This document shows positions 17,054-25,431 of a stretch of 64,000 nt of DNA, piece by piece (position 1 is the first letter of the stretch; the number at the start of each line of letters is the position of its first letter). The translations under genes and the position numbers were made by a program. The DNA lies in contig NZ_CP029256.1 in assembly GCF_003628755.1 (NCBI RefSeq), positions 2,499,585 through 2,563,584 on the forward strand, in the 5' to 3' direction. The notes under the pieces are model-generated. The model was not told where the DNA came from and made no database searches. It saw nothing but the letters and a program-made list of their open reading frames with translations. The DNA is from Christensenella minuta. GTDB taxonomy: Bacteria > Bacillota > Clostridia > Christensenellales > Christensenellaceae.

Positions 17054-17092
17054 AAACCGTTTGCATGCAGGGATTGCAGGCAAACGGTTTTT
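17054..17092 (+). terminator. Terminator of the 50-residue protein gene
   Basis: An 11-bp perfect stem (17054-17064 with 17080-17090) with a 15-nt loop and a run of five T residues. Confidence 0.9.
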
Positions 17093-17118
17093 GTGTGCGG
17101 CGCGGAGGGTGTTTATAT

Positions 17119-17146
17119 TTGCAAAAAAATGCCGGCCCGGTATAAT
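17119..17146 (+). promoter_or_regulatory. Promoter of the first ybaK-type gene
   Basis: TTGCAA (17119-17124), 16-bp spacer, TATAAT (17141-17146). The expected start point near 17153 falls inside the ribosome binding site GGGGAGG (17151-17157), so the message would have almost no leader. Confidence 0.6.
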
Positions 17147-17162
17147 AATAGGGGAGGCTTTT

Positions 17163-17642
17163 ATGGGCAACGTAAAGACAAACGCAATGCGCATGCTGGA
17201 CCGCGCGGGGATTCCGTATAAAACGCATTCCTACGAGGCGGGGGACGGGCCTGTAGACGGCGTAACTGCCGCGGAAAAGCTGGGGATCCCGCCGGAAAAG
17301 GTTTATAAAACGCTGGTGACGCAGGGCGCGGACCGGCAGTATTTCGTATTCGTGATCCCGGTGGAGCGCGAGCTTGACCTTAAGAAGGCTGCGCGCGCCG
17401 TCGGAGAAAAAAATGTGGAGATGGTCCGCGTCAAGGATTTGAACCAGGTGACGGGCTATATCCGCGGCGGCTGCTCGCCGATCGGAATGAAAAAGGCGTA
17501 TGGCACGGTCGTTGACGGCTCGTGCGGCGCGCTCCGGGAAATGCTGGTGAGCGCGGGAAAGATCGGGCAGCAGATAGAGCTTGCCCCAAAGGACCTGATC
17601 GCCGCGGTGCACGCACAGACGGCCGACCTTGTACGGGAATAA
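17163..17642 (+). CDS. ybaK: Cys-tRNA(Pro)/Cys-tRNA deacylase YbaK
   Basis: The 159-residue protein matches YbaK/EbsC: KTNAMRMLDRAGIPYKTHSYE at the start, AAEKLGIPPEKVYKTLVTQG with the conserved Lys, then GYIRGGCSPIGMKKAYGTVVD, the YbaK signature block. YbaK hydrolyses Cys-tRNA(Pro) made in error by prolyl-tRNA synthetase. GGGGAGG precedes the ATG at 17163; an upstream in-frame extension has no such site. It is followed 34 bp later by a second YbaK-domain gene. Confidence 0.92.
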   Translation: MGNVKTNAMRMLDRAGIPYKTHSYEAGDGPVDGVTAAEKLGIPPEKVYKTLVTQGADRQYFVFVIPVERELDLKKAARAVGEKNVEMVRVKDLNQVTGYIRGGCSPIGMKKAYGTVVDGSCGALREMLVSAGKIGQQIELAPKDLIAAVHAQTADLVRE

Positions 17643-17676
17643 GGACAGACAGAATATTTGAAGGAACGATGCAATC

Positions 17677-18126
17677 ATGATGAACTTAAAGCAGCTGAAG
17701 GAATATCTTGCGGAGAACAAAGTCGTTTTCGAGTTGCAGGAGCATGAAGAGCCGCTCACCCGGGCAAAGGACGCGGCAAAATATTTCGACGCGGAGCTGG
17801 TTGCCGCCGTTTATGTAATCAATACGGAGCGCGGCCTTGCGGCGATGGTCGTGAATGCCGGGCGGGACAGCATGGATACCGAATCTATCAACTATGTGCT
17901 CGGTTATAAGGTGAAGGGTATGGCGGACCCGAAGATCGTCAAGCAGGCGACGGGCTACGAGGCGAGGTTCCTGCCGCTGATCGGTCATGGGTTGCCGATC
18001 CTGTTCGATAAGGGGATGACGATACACGACTATATTTACGGCAGCACGGGCGACCCGCGTTACACGATCAAGCTGCGGCCGGAGGATGTGATCCGGCTGA
18101 ACAATATGCTGGCATTCGTGGAATAA
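17677..18126 (+). CDS. YbaK/prolyl-tRNA editing-domain protein
   Basis: The 149-residue protein is a diverged single-domain member of the YbaK/ProX fold: LKEYLAENKVVFELQEHEE, then AAKYFDAELVAAVYVINTERGLAAMVV, and FLPLIGHGLPILFDKGMTIHDYIYGSTGDPRYTIKLRPEDVI, where YbaK relatives have the GG-x-P-F loop. It presumably clears a mischarged aminoacyl-tRNA, but the specificity is not visible. It is co-oriented with and close to ybaK (34 bp, AAGGAACG upstream of an ATGATG start), so probably one operon. Confidence 0.8.
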   Translation: MMNLKQLKEYLAENKVVFELQEHEEPLTRAKDAAKYFDAELVAAVYVINTERGLAAMVVNAGRDSMDTESINYVLGYKVKGMADPKIVKQATGYEARFLPLIGHGLPILFDKGMTIHDYIYGSTGDPRYTIKLRPEDVIRLNNMLAFVE

Positions 18127-18300
18127 AGCGCTTTCCTTCCTTCGCTGCCGCCAAAGATGCTGGGTAATTATCATGCAAACGGCAGCGAATTTTTGATGAA
18201 ATGCGAACATGGAAGCAGGGAAAAAGAGTACGGGAAACCGTGCCCTTTTTGTTTTCCCTTGAAACGCCGCAAGGCGGAAAACCAGGGCTGGAGGAGGGGC

Positions 18301-18402
18301 ATGGCAATCGATATCAGTGAAAGAGGCAAGAAAAAAGAAAAGATGGCCGCGAAAGCAAAGAAACGGAGCATAGGCGGGGCACATCCTTTCCAGCAAGTTT
18401 AG
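18301..18402 (+). CDS. Possible 33-residue basic peptide
   Basis: An ATG at 18301 follows GGAGG by 6 nt and opens a 33-codon frame (MAIDISERGKKKEKMAAKAK and on to a basic end). The frame is also open back to 18157, which would add a CEH...CPFC zinc-ribbon-like segment, but no good ribosome binding site supports the longer form. No recognised family and no terminator; treat as tentative. Confidence 0.35.
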   Translation: MAIDISERGKKKEKMAAKAKKRSIGGAHPFQQV

Positions 18403-18409
18403 GGAGCCG

Positions 18410-18757
18410 TCACAGCAGCGCTTCCCATTCTTCTTCGCGGAAACCGACGAGCACGCCGTGCGGACCGATCAGGACCGGCCGCTTCACGAGCATGCCGTCT
18501 GTGGCGAGCAGCGCGAACTGCTCGTCTTCCGTCATGGACGGCAGCTTTTCTTTCAGGTTCATGCTTTTGTAAAGCAGGCCGCTGGTATTGAAGAAGCGTT
18601 TTAAGGGCAGGCCGCTTTTTGTGTGCCATTCGCGCAGCTCCGTCTCGGTAGGACGCTGCGTCTTGATATCGCGGTACTCATAACAAAGACCGTGCTCTTC
18701 CAGCCATGCCTCCGCCTTTTTGCAAGTGCTGCATTTGGGGTAACAAACCAGTAACAT
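18410..18757 (-). CDS. ArsC/Spx/MgsR-family thioredoxin-fold protein
   Basis: The 115-residue protein has the ArsC-like fold with a CxxC motif near the start (LLVCYPKCSTCKKAEAWLEEHG), the YEYRDIKTQRPTETELREW block, LKRFFNTSG and LVKRPVLIG, which are shared by Spx, MgsR and arsenate reductase-like proteins. The CxxC and length fit an Spx-like or YffB-like thiol protein rather than a detoxifying ArsC, but sequence alone does not separate them. Its ATG overlaps the stop of the YbaK-GNAT gene (TAATG), so translation is coupled. Confidence 0.85.
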   Translation of the reverse strand: MLLVCYPKCSTCKKAEAWLEEHGLCYEYRDIKTQRPTETELREWHTKSGLPLKRFFNTSGLLYKSMNLKEKLPSMTEDEQFALLATDGMLVKRPVLIGPHGVLVGFREEEWEALL

Positions 18758-19752
18758 TACAGATTTTCCTCCTTTTTGGAAACACAAAAAACCAGGTGCG
18801 GCATATCGATGCCGTAATAATGCTTGGTAAACGAGCCACAGGGCGACATGCCGTTTCTTTTGGCGACGCGCTGCGACGGGATATTCGTATCCCGGATGAT
18901 GGAATAAACCCGGCTTATGCCGAGGGTATGGAATGCGTATTCCCGGCAAGCGGCCGCCGCTTCCGTGGCATAGCCGCGATGCCAATAGGCGCGCTCAAGC
19001 AGATAACCGATCTCCGGCACCTGCGCGCCGCCTGCGTCCTGCCATGTGATGCCGCATTGGCCTATCATTTGTCCCGTTTCCTTTAAAATAACGGCCCACA
19101 GGCCGAAACCGTCACGGCGGTAGCGGTCGAGCTGGCAGTCGAGCCAAGCCTGCGCTTCCGCCCCGCTGAACGCGTGCTCGTAGGCGTACATGGCCTTTTC
19201 GTCCTGTAAAGTGCGGCACAGGGCGGGAAGATCGTCCTGCGTCATTTCGCGCAGAAAAAGACGGGGCGTTTGCAGGATCCATTCCTGCCAGCCCTTGCAT
19301 ACGTCCACCCAGCCGGCGGCGTGTGCATATTGGAACAGCTCGTCCGGCGTGAGCTCGATGGCCGAATTCCCGCTTCCGCAGGCCGGAAAAACGGTGCCGA
19401 ACCGCTTGAGGGAAACATCGAGGTAAGCACGGACGCCTTCCGGGTTGGCGAACGGGCATACCCCGCCGATTCCGTGGCCGGTCATCCCCTCGACCTCGTC
19501 TGCGCAGAGCATCCGTGCCTTGCACGCAAACTGCGCGCGGTATTTGGGATTGTCAATCTTCGCGTCGCCCGCACATACAATCAGCACACATCCTTCATCC
19601 ACGCGGAAGGAGAGCGTCTTGGCGATGCGTGCGGGCTCGGTGCCGAGTGCCTGCGCGGCGAGCTCTACCGTCGCGCTGGAAGCCGGCAGTTCGAGAACGT
19701 CATCCTCCCGGCCGAATGTCCTGAAATACTCTTTTACCTTGTCGATTGCCAT
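18757..19752 (-). CDS. YbaK editing domain fused to GNAT acetyltransferase
   Basis: From the ATG at 19752 (AGGAG nearby) the product has 331 residues. Residues 1-157 form a YbaK-type domain (VLELPASSATVELAAQALG, IAKTLSFRVDEGCVLIVCAGDAKID, GHGIGGVCPFANPEGVRAYLD, the GG-x-CPF loop). Residues 165-331 form a RimJ/RimL-type GNAT domain (LQTPRLFLREMTQDD, EIGYLLERAYWHRGYATEAAAACREYAF, acetyl-CoA loop region, IRDTNIPSQRVAKRNGM). Both halves are in one frame with no stop or frameshift. A link between aminoacyl-tRNA quality control and acetylation, for instance of a freed amino acid or its tRNA, is a guess. Confidence 0.85.
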   Translation of the reverse strand: MAIDKVKEYFRTFGREDDVLELPASSATVELAAQALGTEPARIAKTLSFRVDEGCVLIVCAGDAKIDNPKYRAQFACKARMLCADEVEGMTGHGIGGVCPFANPEGVRAYLDVSLKRFGTVFPACGSGNSAIELTPDELFQYAHAAGWVDVCKGWQEWILQTPRLFLREMTQDDLPALCRTLQDEKAMYAYEHAFSGAEAQAWLDCQLDRYRRDGFGLWAVILKETGQMIGQCGITWQDAGGAQVPEIGYLLERAYWHRGYATEAAAACREYAFHTLGISRVYSIIRDTNIPSQRVAKRNGMSPCGSFTKHYYGIDMPHLVFCVSKKEENL

Positions 19753-19783
19753 ATGGTGAATCTCCTGATGAAAAATAATTGCG

Positions 19784-20218
19784 CTAGGAAAGGCGTTCCC
19801 GCAGCGTATCATACAAAGTGCGGGTCTTCTCCCCATCCGGATAGCCGATGTAGATATCTGTGGCGTCCTTTCGCACGATGCGGAGCATGGGAGAGGCGTC
19901 CGCGCTTCCGAACAACATAAAACCGCCGGCTTCTTCAGAGCTGAAATACCCCCTGAGCGTGCCGCCGAAGCCGCCGTAACCGTTGGTGCGCGCCGCATGG
20001 GGAATGATCTCCCCAATTCTCCGTTCCGCAAGGGAAACGGAAGCCACATCCGCAAACGGAACGGAAATGCCGTACATCCCGTGGATCACGATTTTATCTT
20101 TTTCTACGTCTACGGAAAGCGGCTGCTCGCCATAAACAAACATGCAGGCCACCACGGCAAGAATAATGGCCGTCACAAGTATGGTCGCGATCGTGATTTT
20201 GGGGCTGCGCTCTTCCAT
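19784..20218 (-). CDS. Membrane-anchored PH-like domain protein
   Basis: The 144-residue protein has one N-terminal membrane helix (about residues 9-28) followed by a beta-rich domain (VDVEKDKIVIHGMYGISVPFADVASVSL... to the end) like the bacterial pleckstrin-homology (bPH) families. No catalytic residue stands out. It is the first gene of a three-gene minus-strand operon, 31 bp before the YbaK-GNAT gene. Function unknown. Confidence 0.65.
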   Translation of the reverse strand: MEERSPKITIATILVTAIILAVVACMFVYGEQPLSVDVEKDKIVIHGMYGISVPFADVASVSLAERRIGEIIPHAARTNGYGGFGGTLRGYFSSEEAGGFMLFGSADASPMLRIVRKDATDIYIGYPDGEKTRTLYDTLRERLS

Positions 20219-20259
20219 GCGGTTCTCCTTTTTTCCTATTATACCATTTGTTTCGCGGC

Positions 20260-20292
20260 AAAAAAACAGGAGAAGGGCAATTGCCCTCCTCC
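20260..20292 (-). terminator. Terminator of the ABC exporter operon
   Basis: On the minus strand a 12-bp stem with one mismatch (20269-20280 with 20281-20292) is followed by seven T residues. It lies 20 bp past the end of the second exporter gene. Confidence 0.85.
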
Positions 20293-20311
20293 CGCATAAG
20301 ATTGCTGCACT

Positions 20312-22189
20312 TTACGATGCTTCCACTGTGGGCGCCGCGAACTGGCTGTTGTACAGGTCGGCGTAAAAGCCGCCCTTTTTAAGCAGCGCGTCGTGCGTGC
20401 CCTGCTCGATGATGTCGCCGTCCTTCATCACGAGGATGAGGTCCGCGTCCTTGATAGTCGAGAGACGGTGGGCGATCACAAAACTGGTGCGGCCCTGCGC
20501 GAGATTATCCATTGCCTTCTGGATCAGCGCCTCAGTGCGCGTATCGACCGAGCTTGTGGCCTCGTCGAGAATCAGCATGTCCGGGTCGGCGAGGATGGCG
20601 CGCGCAATGGTCAGAAGCTGCTTCTGGCCCTGCGAGATATTCGATGCGTCTTCGTTGAGGACCATCTCGTACCCATGGGGCAGCGCCTTGATAAAGTGAT
20701 GCGCGTGCGCGGCCTTTGCCGCCGCGATCACTTCCTCGTCGGTCGCGTCCATACGCCCGTAACGGATGTTTTCCATGATGGTATCGTTATACAGCCACGT
20801 ATCCTGCAGCACCATGCCGAAGTGGCGGCGCAGGTCCGCACGGGTGAAATCCGTCGATTTATGTCCATCAATCAGGATCTCGCCGCTATTGAGGTCGTAA
20901 AAACGCATCAACAGCTTAATCATGGTGGTTTTGCCCGCGCCCGTGGGGCCGACGATGGCGATCTTCTGTCCGGGCTTCACCTTCGCGGAGAAGTCCTCGA
21001 TGATGATTTTGTCCGGGTTGTAGCCGAAGTGCACGTCTTTGAATTCCACGTTGCCGTCCACATGTCCGGGTTTTACGGGGTCGCTTGTATCCGGCGGCTC
21101 CTCAGGCTCGTTTAAGAACTCGAATACGCGTTCGGATGCGGCCGCCGTCTGCTGAAGAATGTTGGAGATGTTCGCAAGCTGGGACAACGGCTGCGTGAAG
21201 TTGCGCACATATTGCACGAAGGCCTGGATGTTACCGACAGTGATGGTACCCTGCGCGGCGAACCAGCCGCCGAGGACGCACACTGCGACATAACCGAGGT
21301 TGCCGATGAACGCCATGATGGGCTGCATCAGGCCGGACATAAAGTTTGCCTTCCATGCCGCCGCATAAAGCTTCTCGTTTTCACCGTTGAAGACCTCGAT
21401 GCTTTCCTCCTCCCCGTTATAGGCGGAGATTACGTTGTGCCCGCCGAACATTTCCTCCACATGCCCGTTGACCGAGCCAAGGTAGTCCTGCTGCTGCTTA
21501 AAAAATTTCTGTGAGCGTTTTACTACCTGGAAAATGAGCGCCAAAGCGATGGGCACGATGCATAGCACAACGAGGGTCATCACCCAGTTGATGGTAAACA
21601 TCATCACCATCACGCCGACCACCATCGTGACCGATGTAATGATCTGCGAGAGGCTCTGGTTGAGCGTCTGGCTGATGGTATCCACGTCGTTGGTCACGCG
21701 CGACAGCACGTCGCCGTGGCTGTTGCGGTCGAAATAGGAAAGCGGCAGGGTATTGACCTTTTTGCTGATGTCCTTCCTCAGGCGGTAAGTCACCTTATTG
21801 GCCACTCCGGTCATAATATAGCCCTGGATATAGCCGAACAGGGCGGATATGCCGTAAAGTATAACAAGCATAATGAGAATCTGGCCGATGCGCACGAAAT
21901 CGATGCCTTCGCCCGATCCGCTGATCTGGCCCATGACTCCCTCGAAAAGGACGGTCGTCGCGTTGCCCATCAGTTTTGGGCCAATGATGGAAAACACGGC
22001 GGAAGCGACCGCGAAAATGAAAACGACGATCACGGCAACCTTGTATTTGCCAATATATTTCAGCAGGCGGCCCATAGAGCCCTTGAAATCCTTTGCTTTT
22101 GCGCCGACTATGGGAACGCCGTGGCCCGGGCCGCCGGCAGGCCCGCGCCTTGCCCCCGACGGAGGCCGTTTCGTTGTATTTTCACTCAT
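20312..22189 (-). CDS. Heterodimeric multidrug ABC exporter, subunit with intact Walker B
   Basis: The 625-residue half-transporter has a Pro/Gly-rich N-terminus, six membrane helices (about 45-335) and an ATPase domain with GPTGAGKTTMI (Walker A), LILDEATSSVD (Walker B with catalytic Glu) and VIAHRLSTIK (switch His). Its signature reads ISQGQKQLLTIARAI, a departure from SGGQ. Together with its partner upstream this gives one consensus and one degenerate ATP site, as in BmrCD/LmrCD-type exporters. It overlaps the partner gene by 4 bp, so the two subunits are translationally coupled. Confidence 0.93.
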   Translation of the reverse strand: MSENTTKRPPSGARRGPAGGPGHGVPIVGAKAKDFKGSMGRLLKYIGKYKVAVIVVFIFAVASAVFSIIGPKLMGNATTVLFEGVMGQISGSGEGIDFVRIGQILIMLVILYGISALFGYIQGYIMTGVANKVTYRLRKDISKKVNTLPLSYFDRNSHGDVLSRVTNDVDTISQTLNQSLSQIITSVTMVVGVMVMMFTINWVMTLVVLCIVPIALALIFQVVKRSQKFFKQQQDYLGSVNGHVEEMFGGHNVISAYNGEEESIEVFNGENEKLYAAAWKANFMSGLMQPIMAFIGNLGYVAVCVLGGWFAAQGTITVGNIQAFVQYVRNFTQPLSQLANISNILQQTAAASERVFEFLNEPEEPPDTSDPVKPGHVDGNVEFKDVHFGYNPDKIIIEDFSAKVKPGQKIAIVGPTGAGKTTMIKLLMRFYDLNSGEILIDGHKSTDFTRADLRRHFGMVLQDTWLYNDTIMENIRYGRMDATDEEVIAAAKAAHAHHFIKALPHGYEMVLNEDASNISQGQKQLLTIARAILADPDMLILDEATSSVDTRTEALIQKAMDNLAQGRTSFVIAHRLSTIKDADLILVMKDGDIIEQGTHDALLKKGGFYADLYNSQFAAPTVEAS

Positions 22190-24495
22190 GACTGTAATTC
22201 CTCCTCCGAAAGCTGTGACAGGGCGATCTCGCGGTAGGTCTCGCAGGATTCCATCAATTCCCTGTGCGTGCCCTTGCCGACGATCTTCCCTTCGTCGAGC
22301 ACGATGATCTGGTCCGCATCCATAATGGTGCCCACGCGCTGCGCGATAATCAGCACGGTCTTATCCTTGATCTGCTCGCGGATGGCTGCGCGCAGCTTCG
22401 CGTCCGTCTTGAAGTCGAGTGCGGAAAAGCTGTCGTCGAACACATAAATGTTCGGGTCCTTGACGAGCGCCCGCGCGATCGAAAGCCGCTGCTTCTGGCC
22501 GCCGGACACGTTGGCGCCGCCTTGTGAAATGCTTGCCTCGAGGCCGTTCGGATTTTTATTGATAAACTCCGAGGCCTGCGCCTCCTCGGCGGCGGTGCTG
22601 AGCATTTCATCGCTTGCATTTTCGTCCCCAAGGCGCAGGTTGGAAGCAATGGTCCCGGAGAACAGAATGGATTTCTGCGGCACATAACCGATCTGGTCGC
22701 GCAGCTCGTGGCGCGTCACGTCACGTATATCCACGCCGTCGATAGTAACGCTGCCGCACGATACGTCGTAAAAACGCGGGATCAGGTTTGCAATTGTGGA
22801 TTTTCCCGAGCCGGTCGGCCCGATAAAGGCCGTCGTCTGGCCGGGGACTGCCGTAAAATCGATGTCAGTGAGCACGTTGTCCTCCGCGCCCGGATAAGCA
22901 AAGCACACGTCGTTGAATTTGAGCAGCCCTCTTGGGTCCTCAAAATGCTTCGGGTTCTGAGGATCGTGGATCTCCGGCTCCGTTTCCAGTACGTCCGCGA
23001 TACGGTGGGCGGAAACGGATGCACGGGGCAGCATGATGAACATCATCGACATCATCAGGAAGGCCATCACGATCTGCATTGCATACTGCATGAAGGCCAT
23101 CATGTCCCCTACCTGCATGGAGGACGTGGCGATCTGGTTTGCGCCCACCCAGATAATCAGCAGGGAAATACCGTTCATGATGATCGTCATGACCGGCATC
23201 AGCAGGGCCATGGCCCTGCCCACGAAAAGCTGGTTATGGGTCAGGTCCCTGTTGGCATTGTCGAAACGTTTGAGTTCAAAGTCCTGCGTATTGAACGCGC
23301 GGATGACCATAATACCCGAAAGGCTTTCACGCATGACAAGGTTTAGCCGGTCCACAAGAGACTGCATCTTCTTGAATTTGGGCATCACGATCGCAAAGAT
23401 CGAGCCGATAAAGCCGAGCAGCACAATGACCGCAAGCGCGATGATCCACGACATGGATACGCTCTTGCTGAGTGCCATAAAGACCCCGCCAACGCCCATG
23501 ATCGGCGCATAGATCACCATGCGGATCATCAGGATAACCACCATTTGGATTTGGGTCACGTCGTTCGTATTGCGCGTGATGAGGGACGCGGTGGAGAACT
23601 TGTCGAATTCCACATTGGAGAAATTTTCCACCTTGGTAAAGGTTTTCTGCCGCAGGTCGCGCGCCATGCCCGCGCCGGCCTTTGCCGCAAGCAGGCCCAC
23701 CACAACCGTGCATGCCGCAGAGCCGAGGGCCAAGAGCAGCATGAAGCCGCCGTTCTGCCAGATATAGTCCTGCTGGATGGCCGCCAGGTCAAGACCCAGA
23801 TTCTGGTATTCCTGTTTTACGGCCGGAATGGCGGTCTGCGTCAGCAGGCTCTCGTCCATGCTCCCAAGCTTTTCCTCTAAAAGGCCGGACAGCGCACTAT
23901 ATACGGCCTGCGAATCCGGATAGGAATTGAGCGCGGCAAAAAAGTCCGTTCCCTCGGGCTGCTGCGCGTAATAAGCCATGAATTTCAAAAGGTCCTCGGG
24001 AATCTGCGCGGTTTTTTCGGACCCGTCCGCATTCTGCTGTTTATCGAGCGCAAGGGTGTCCGAGCCCTCCTGCGACGCTCCCGCAATCTGGTCGATCGCA
24101 GAGACAGAGGCGAACGCCTTGGAAAAAGCCGTATTGAGGGAAGCGTCCGTTTCTTCGCTTATTTTGCTTTCCACATACACATTTTCCTCCGCAAGCGCGG
24201 GATATTCTGTCAGGTAGGCGTCGTAATCGGCGCTGTTTTTCGTGACGAGCGTGTAATTTTCCCGCACCAGGGACTGCTGGCCTTCGTCCATAAATCCAAG
24301 GAGCGTGTTCATTGTACCCTCGCTCACGGCGGCGGGGACCGCATTTTCTATCCCACCCTGCTGGATGCCCGTGTCTACAATCCTGGACATATAGTTGGGC
24401 AGCGATAAATCGCAGTATGCCTGCCCGAACAGGAGCAGGACCGCCGCCAGCACCAGTGCGGCATAGGGCTTCATATACTTGATGATGCGCCTCAT
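22186..24495 (-). CDS. Heterodimeric multidrug ABC exporter, degenerate-site subunit with large outer domain
   Basis: The 769-residue half-transporter has a Walker A (GPTGSGKST) and a normal signature (VSGGQKQRLSIARAL), but Walker B is IYVFDDSFSALD with Asp for the catalytic Glu, and the switch His is Gln (IIAQRVGTIMDAD). Those losses mark the degenerate-site partner. Between the first two membrane helices lies an inserted segment of about 200 residues (roughly 45-245), hydrophilic and acidic, probably facing outward. First gene of the operon, with a consensus promoter controlled by the divergent TetR. The drug specificity cannot be read from sequence. Confidence 0.93.
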   Translation of the reverse strand: MRRIIKYMKPYAALVLAAVLLLFGQAYCDLSLPNYMSRIVDTGIQQGGIENAVPAAVSEGTMNTLLGFMDEGQQSLVRENYTLVTKNSADYDAYLTEYPALAEENVYVESKISEETDASLNTAFSKAFASVSAIDQIAGASQEGSDTLALDKQQNADGSEKTAQIPEDLLKFMAYYAQQPEGTDFFAALNSYPDSQAVYSALSGLLEEKLGSMDESLLTQTAIPAVKQEYQNLGLDLAAIQQDYIWQNGGFMLLLALGSAACTVVVGLLAAKAGAGMARDLRQKTFTKVENFSNVEFDKFSTASLITRNTNDVTQIQMVVILMIRMVIYAPIMGVGGVFMALSKSVSMSWIIALAVIVLLGFIGSIFAIVMPKFKKMQSLVDRLNLVMRESLSGIMVIRAFNTQDFELKRFDNANRDLTHNQLFVGRAMALLMPVMTIIMNGISLLIIWVGANQIATSSMQVGDMMAFMQYAMQIVMAFLMMSMMFIMLPRASVSAHRIADVLETEPEIHDPQNPKHFEDPRGLLKFNDVCFAYPGAEDNVLTDIDFTAVPGQTTAFIGPTGSGKSTIANLIPRFYDVSCGSVTIDGVDIRDVTRHELRDQIGYVPQKSILFSGTIASNLRLGDENASDEMLSTAAEEAQASEFINKNPNGLEASISQGGANVSGGQKQRLSIARALVKDPNIYVFDDSFSALDFKTDAKLRAAIREQIKDKTVLIIAQRVGTIMDADQIIVLDEGKIVGKGTHRELMESCETYREIALSQLSEEELQS

Positions 24496-24581
24496 AAAAT
24501 GTCGTTTTTCCTTTCTTTCTATAGAGCCGTTTCCTGCCGTGGATATTCCGCGGCGATTCTTCCCGATACTTCCGTTCGTTT

Positions 24582-24610
24582 ATGATACTGCGGTTGCATA
24601 AAAATGTCAA
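24582..24610 (-). promoter_or_regulatory. Promoter of the ABC exporter operon
   Basis: Minus-strand TTGACA (24605-24610), 17-bp spacer, TATCAT (24582-24587). Confidence 0.82.
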
Positions 24611-24631
24611 TAAGATTATTAAATTTATTGA
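24607..24631. promoter_or_regulatory. TetR operator candidate between divergent promoters
   Basis: TCAATAA (24607-24613) and TTATTGA (24625-24631) form perfect 7-bp arms around an 11-bp centre. The site overlaps the exporter -35 box and a TTGACG box (24628-24633) that is a plausible -35 for tetR. Binding would repress both genes. A direct repeat GGTTGCATAAA/GGTTGCATAA flanks it at 24592 and 24635. Confidence 0.68.
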
Positions 24632-24688
24632 CGAGGTTGCATAAATGTGATAATCTCGTTTTAGAATCTTGCGAAAGAAGTAATTAAA

Positions 24689-25402
24689 ATGGCAGGCAAA
24701 GACACAAAAACAAGAATTAAGGAAATCGGGCTGAAGCTGTTCCAGGAACGCGGCTTCGAGAACGTGACGATCAATGAAATCTGCGAACAAAGCGGCGTAA
24801 ACAAGCACACCTTCTATTACTATTTCAAATCAAAAGACGAGCTTTTGAAAGACTATTACGAGCTGCCCTACGACATTGGCACGAAATACTTCGTGCAGAT
24901 GCTGAATGCGGAAAACTATGTGGAACAGCTCTGGCTTTCTTATAAACCTTTTTTGGACCGTATAAGCGAATCCGGGACGGAAATTTCCCGGCAGCTTTTT
25001 ATCAAAAACATCAATCACGATGTGGGAACGTTCCGCGGCGGCCACCGCCGGAGCGAACATATGAAAATGCAGGCCGGGATTATCGAAAAGGGGCAGGCGG
25101 CAGGCGAAATCCGGAATTCCTCCGACCCGCAAACGCTGTGCATGATGATCCACCAGACGTTTGTCAGCACACTGTTTATGTGGTGCATACATAACGGCAC
25201 GTTCGACCTGCCGCTTTACATCCGCAGCAGCGTGGAGGCAATGCTGGATGTAAAGCCCGAGCTGCGCGCCCATCCGGGCCTCAGCCTTACGGATATCTGG
25301 TGCCGCGACGAGGGGCAGGCAGAGCGGAACGAACGGCGGCCGGCAGGGAGCGGAAGAACGGCGCATGAAGCGGCCGGCAGGGAGCGGCAGGGAACGCGTT
25401 GA
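24689..25402 (+). CDS. TetR/AcrR-family repressor of the exporter
   Basis: The 237-residue protein has a TetR DNA-binding domain (residues 8-55, ENVTINEICEQSGVNKHTFYYYFKSKDELL) and a helical ligand domain. It is divergent from the multidrug exporter genes, 193 bp away, with a shared palindrome, so it very likely controls them. The last 35 residues are Arg/Glu-rich and encoded by a duplicated 17-bp DNA segment (25337-25353 and 25371-25387), suggesting a recent extension. The ribosome binding site before the ATG (GAAAGAAG) is modest. Confidence 0.9.
   Translation: MAGKDTKTRIKEIGLKLFQERGFENVTINEICEQSGVNKHTFYYYFKSKDELLKDYYELPYDIGTKYFVQMLNAENYVEQLWLSYKPFLDRISESGTEISRQLFIKNINHDVGTFRGGHRRSEHMKMQAGIIEKGQAAGEIRNSSDPQTLCMMIHQTFVSTLFMWCIHNGTFDLPLYIRSSVEAMLDVKPELRAHPGLSLTDIWCRDEGQAERNERRPAGSGRTAHEAAGRERQGTR
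25337..25387 (+). repeat. 17-bp direct repeat in the 3' end of tetR
   Basis: CGGCCGGCAGGGAGCGG occurs at 25337-25353 and 25371-25387, 34 bp apart (a non-multiple of three), so it encodes different residues in each copy. It probably reflects local duplication in the unconstrained tail. Confidence 0.7.
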
Positions 25403-25431
25403 CCGGCTGTCTAAATAAAGGAGTGGAAAAA

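Noticed and set aside
16863-17759. 298-codon minus-strand frame across 16.9-17.8 kb
   Set aside because: It overlaps the 50-residue gene, a terminator and ybaK, all with better support.
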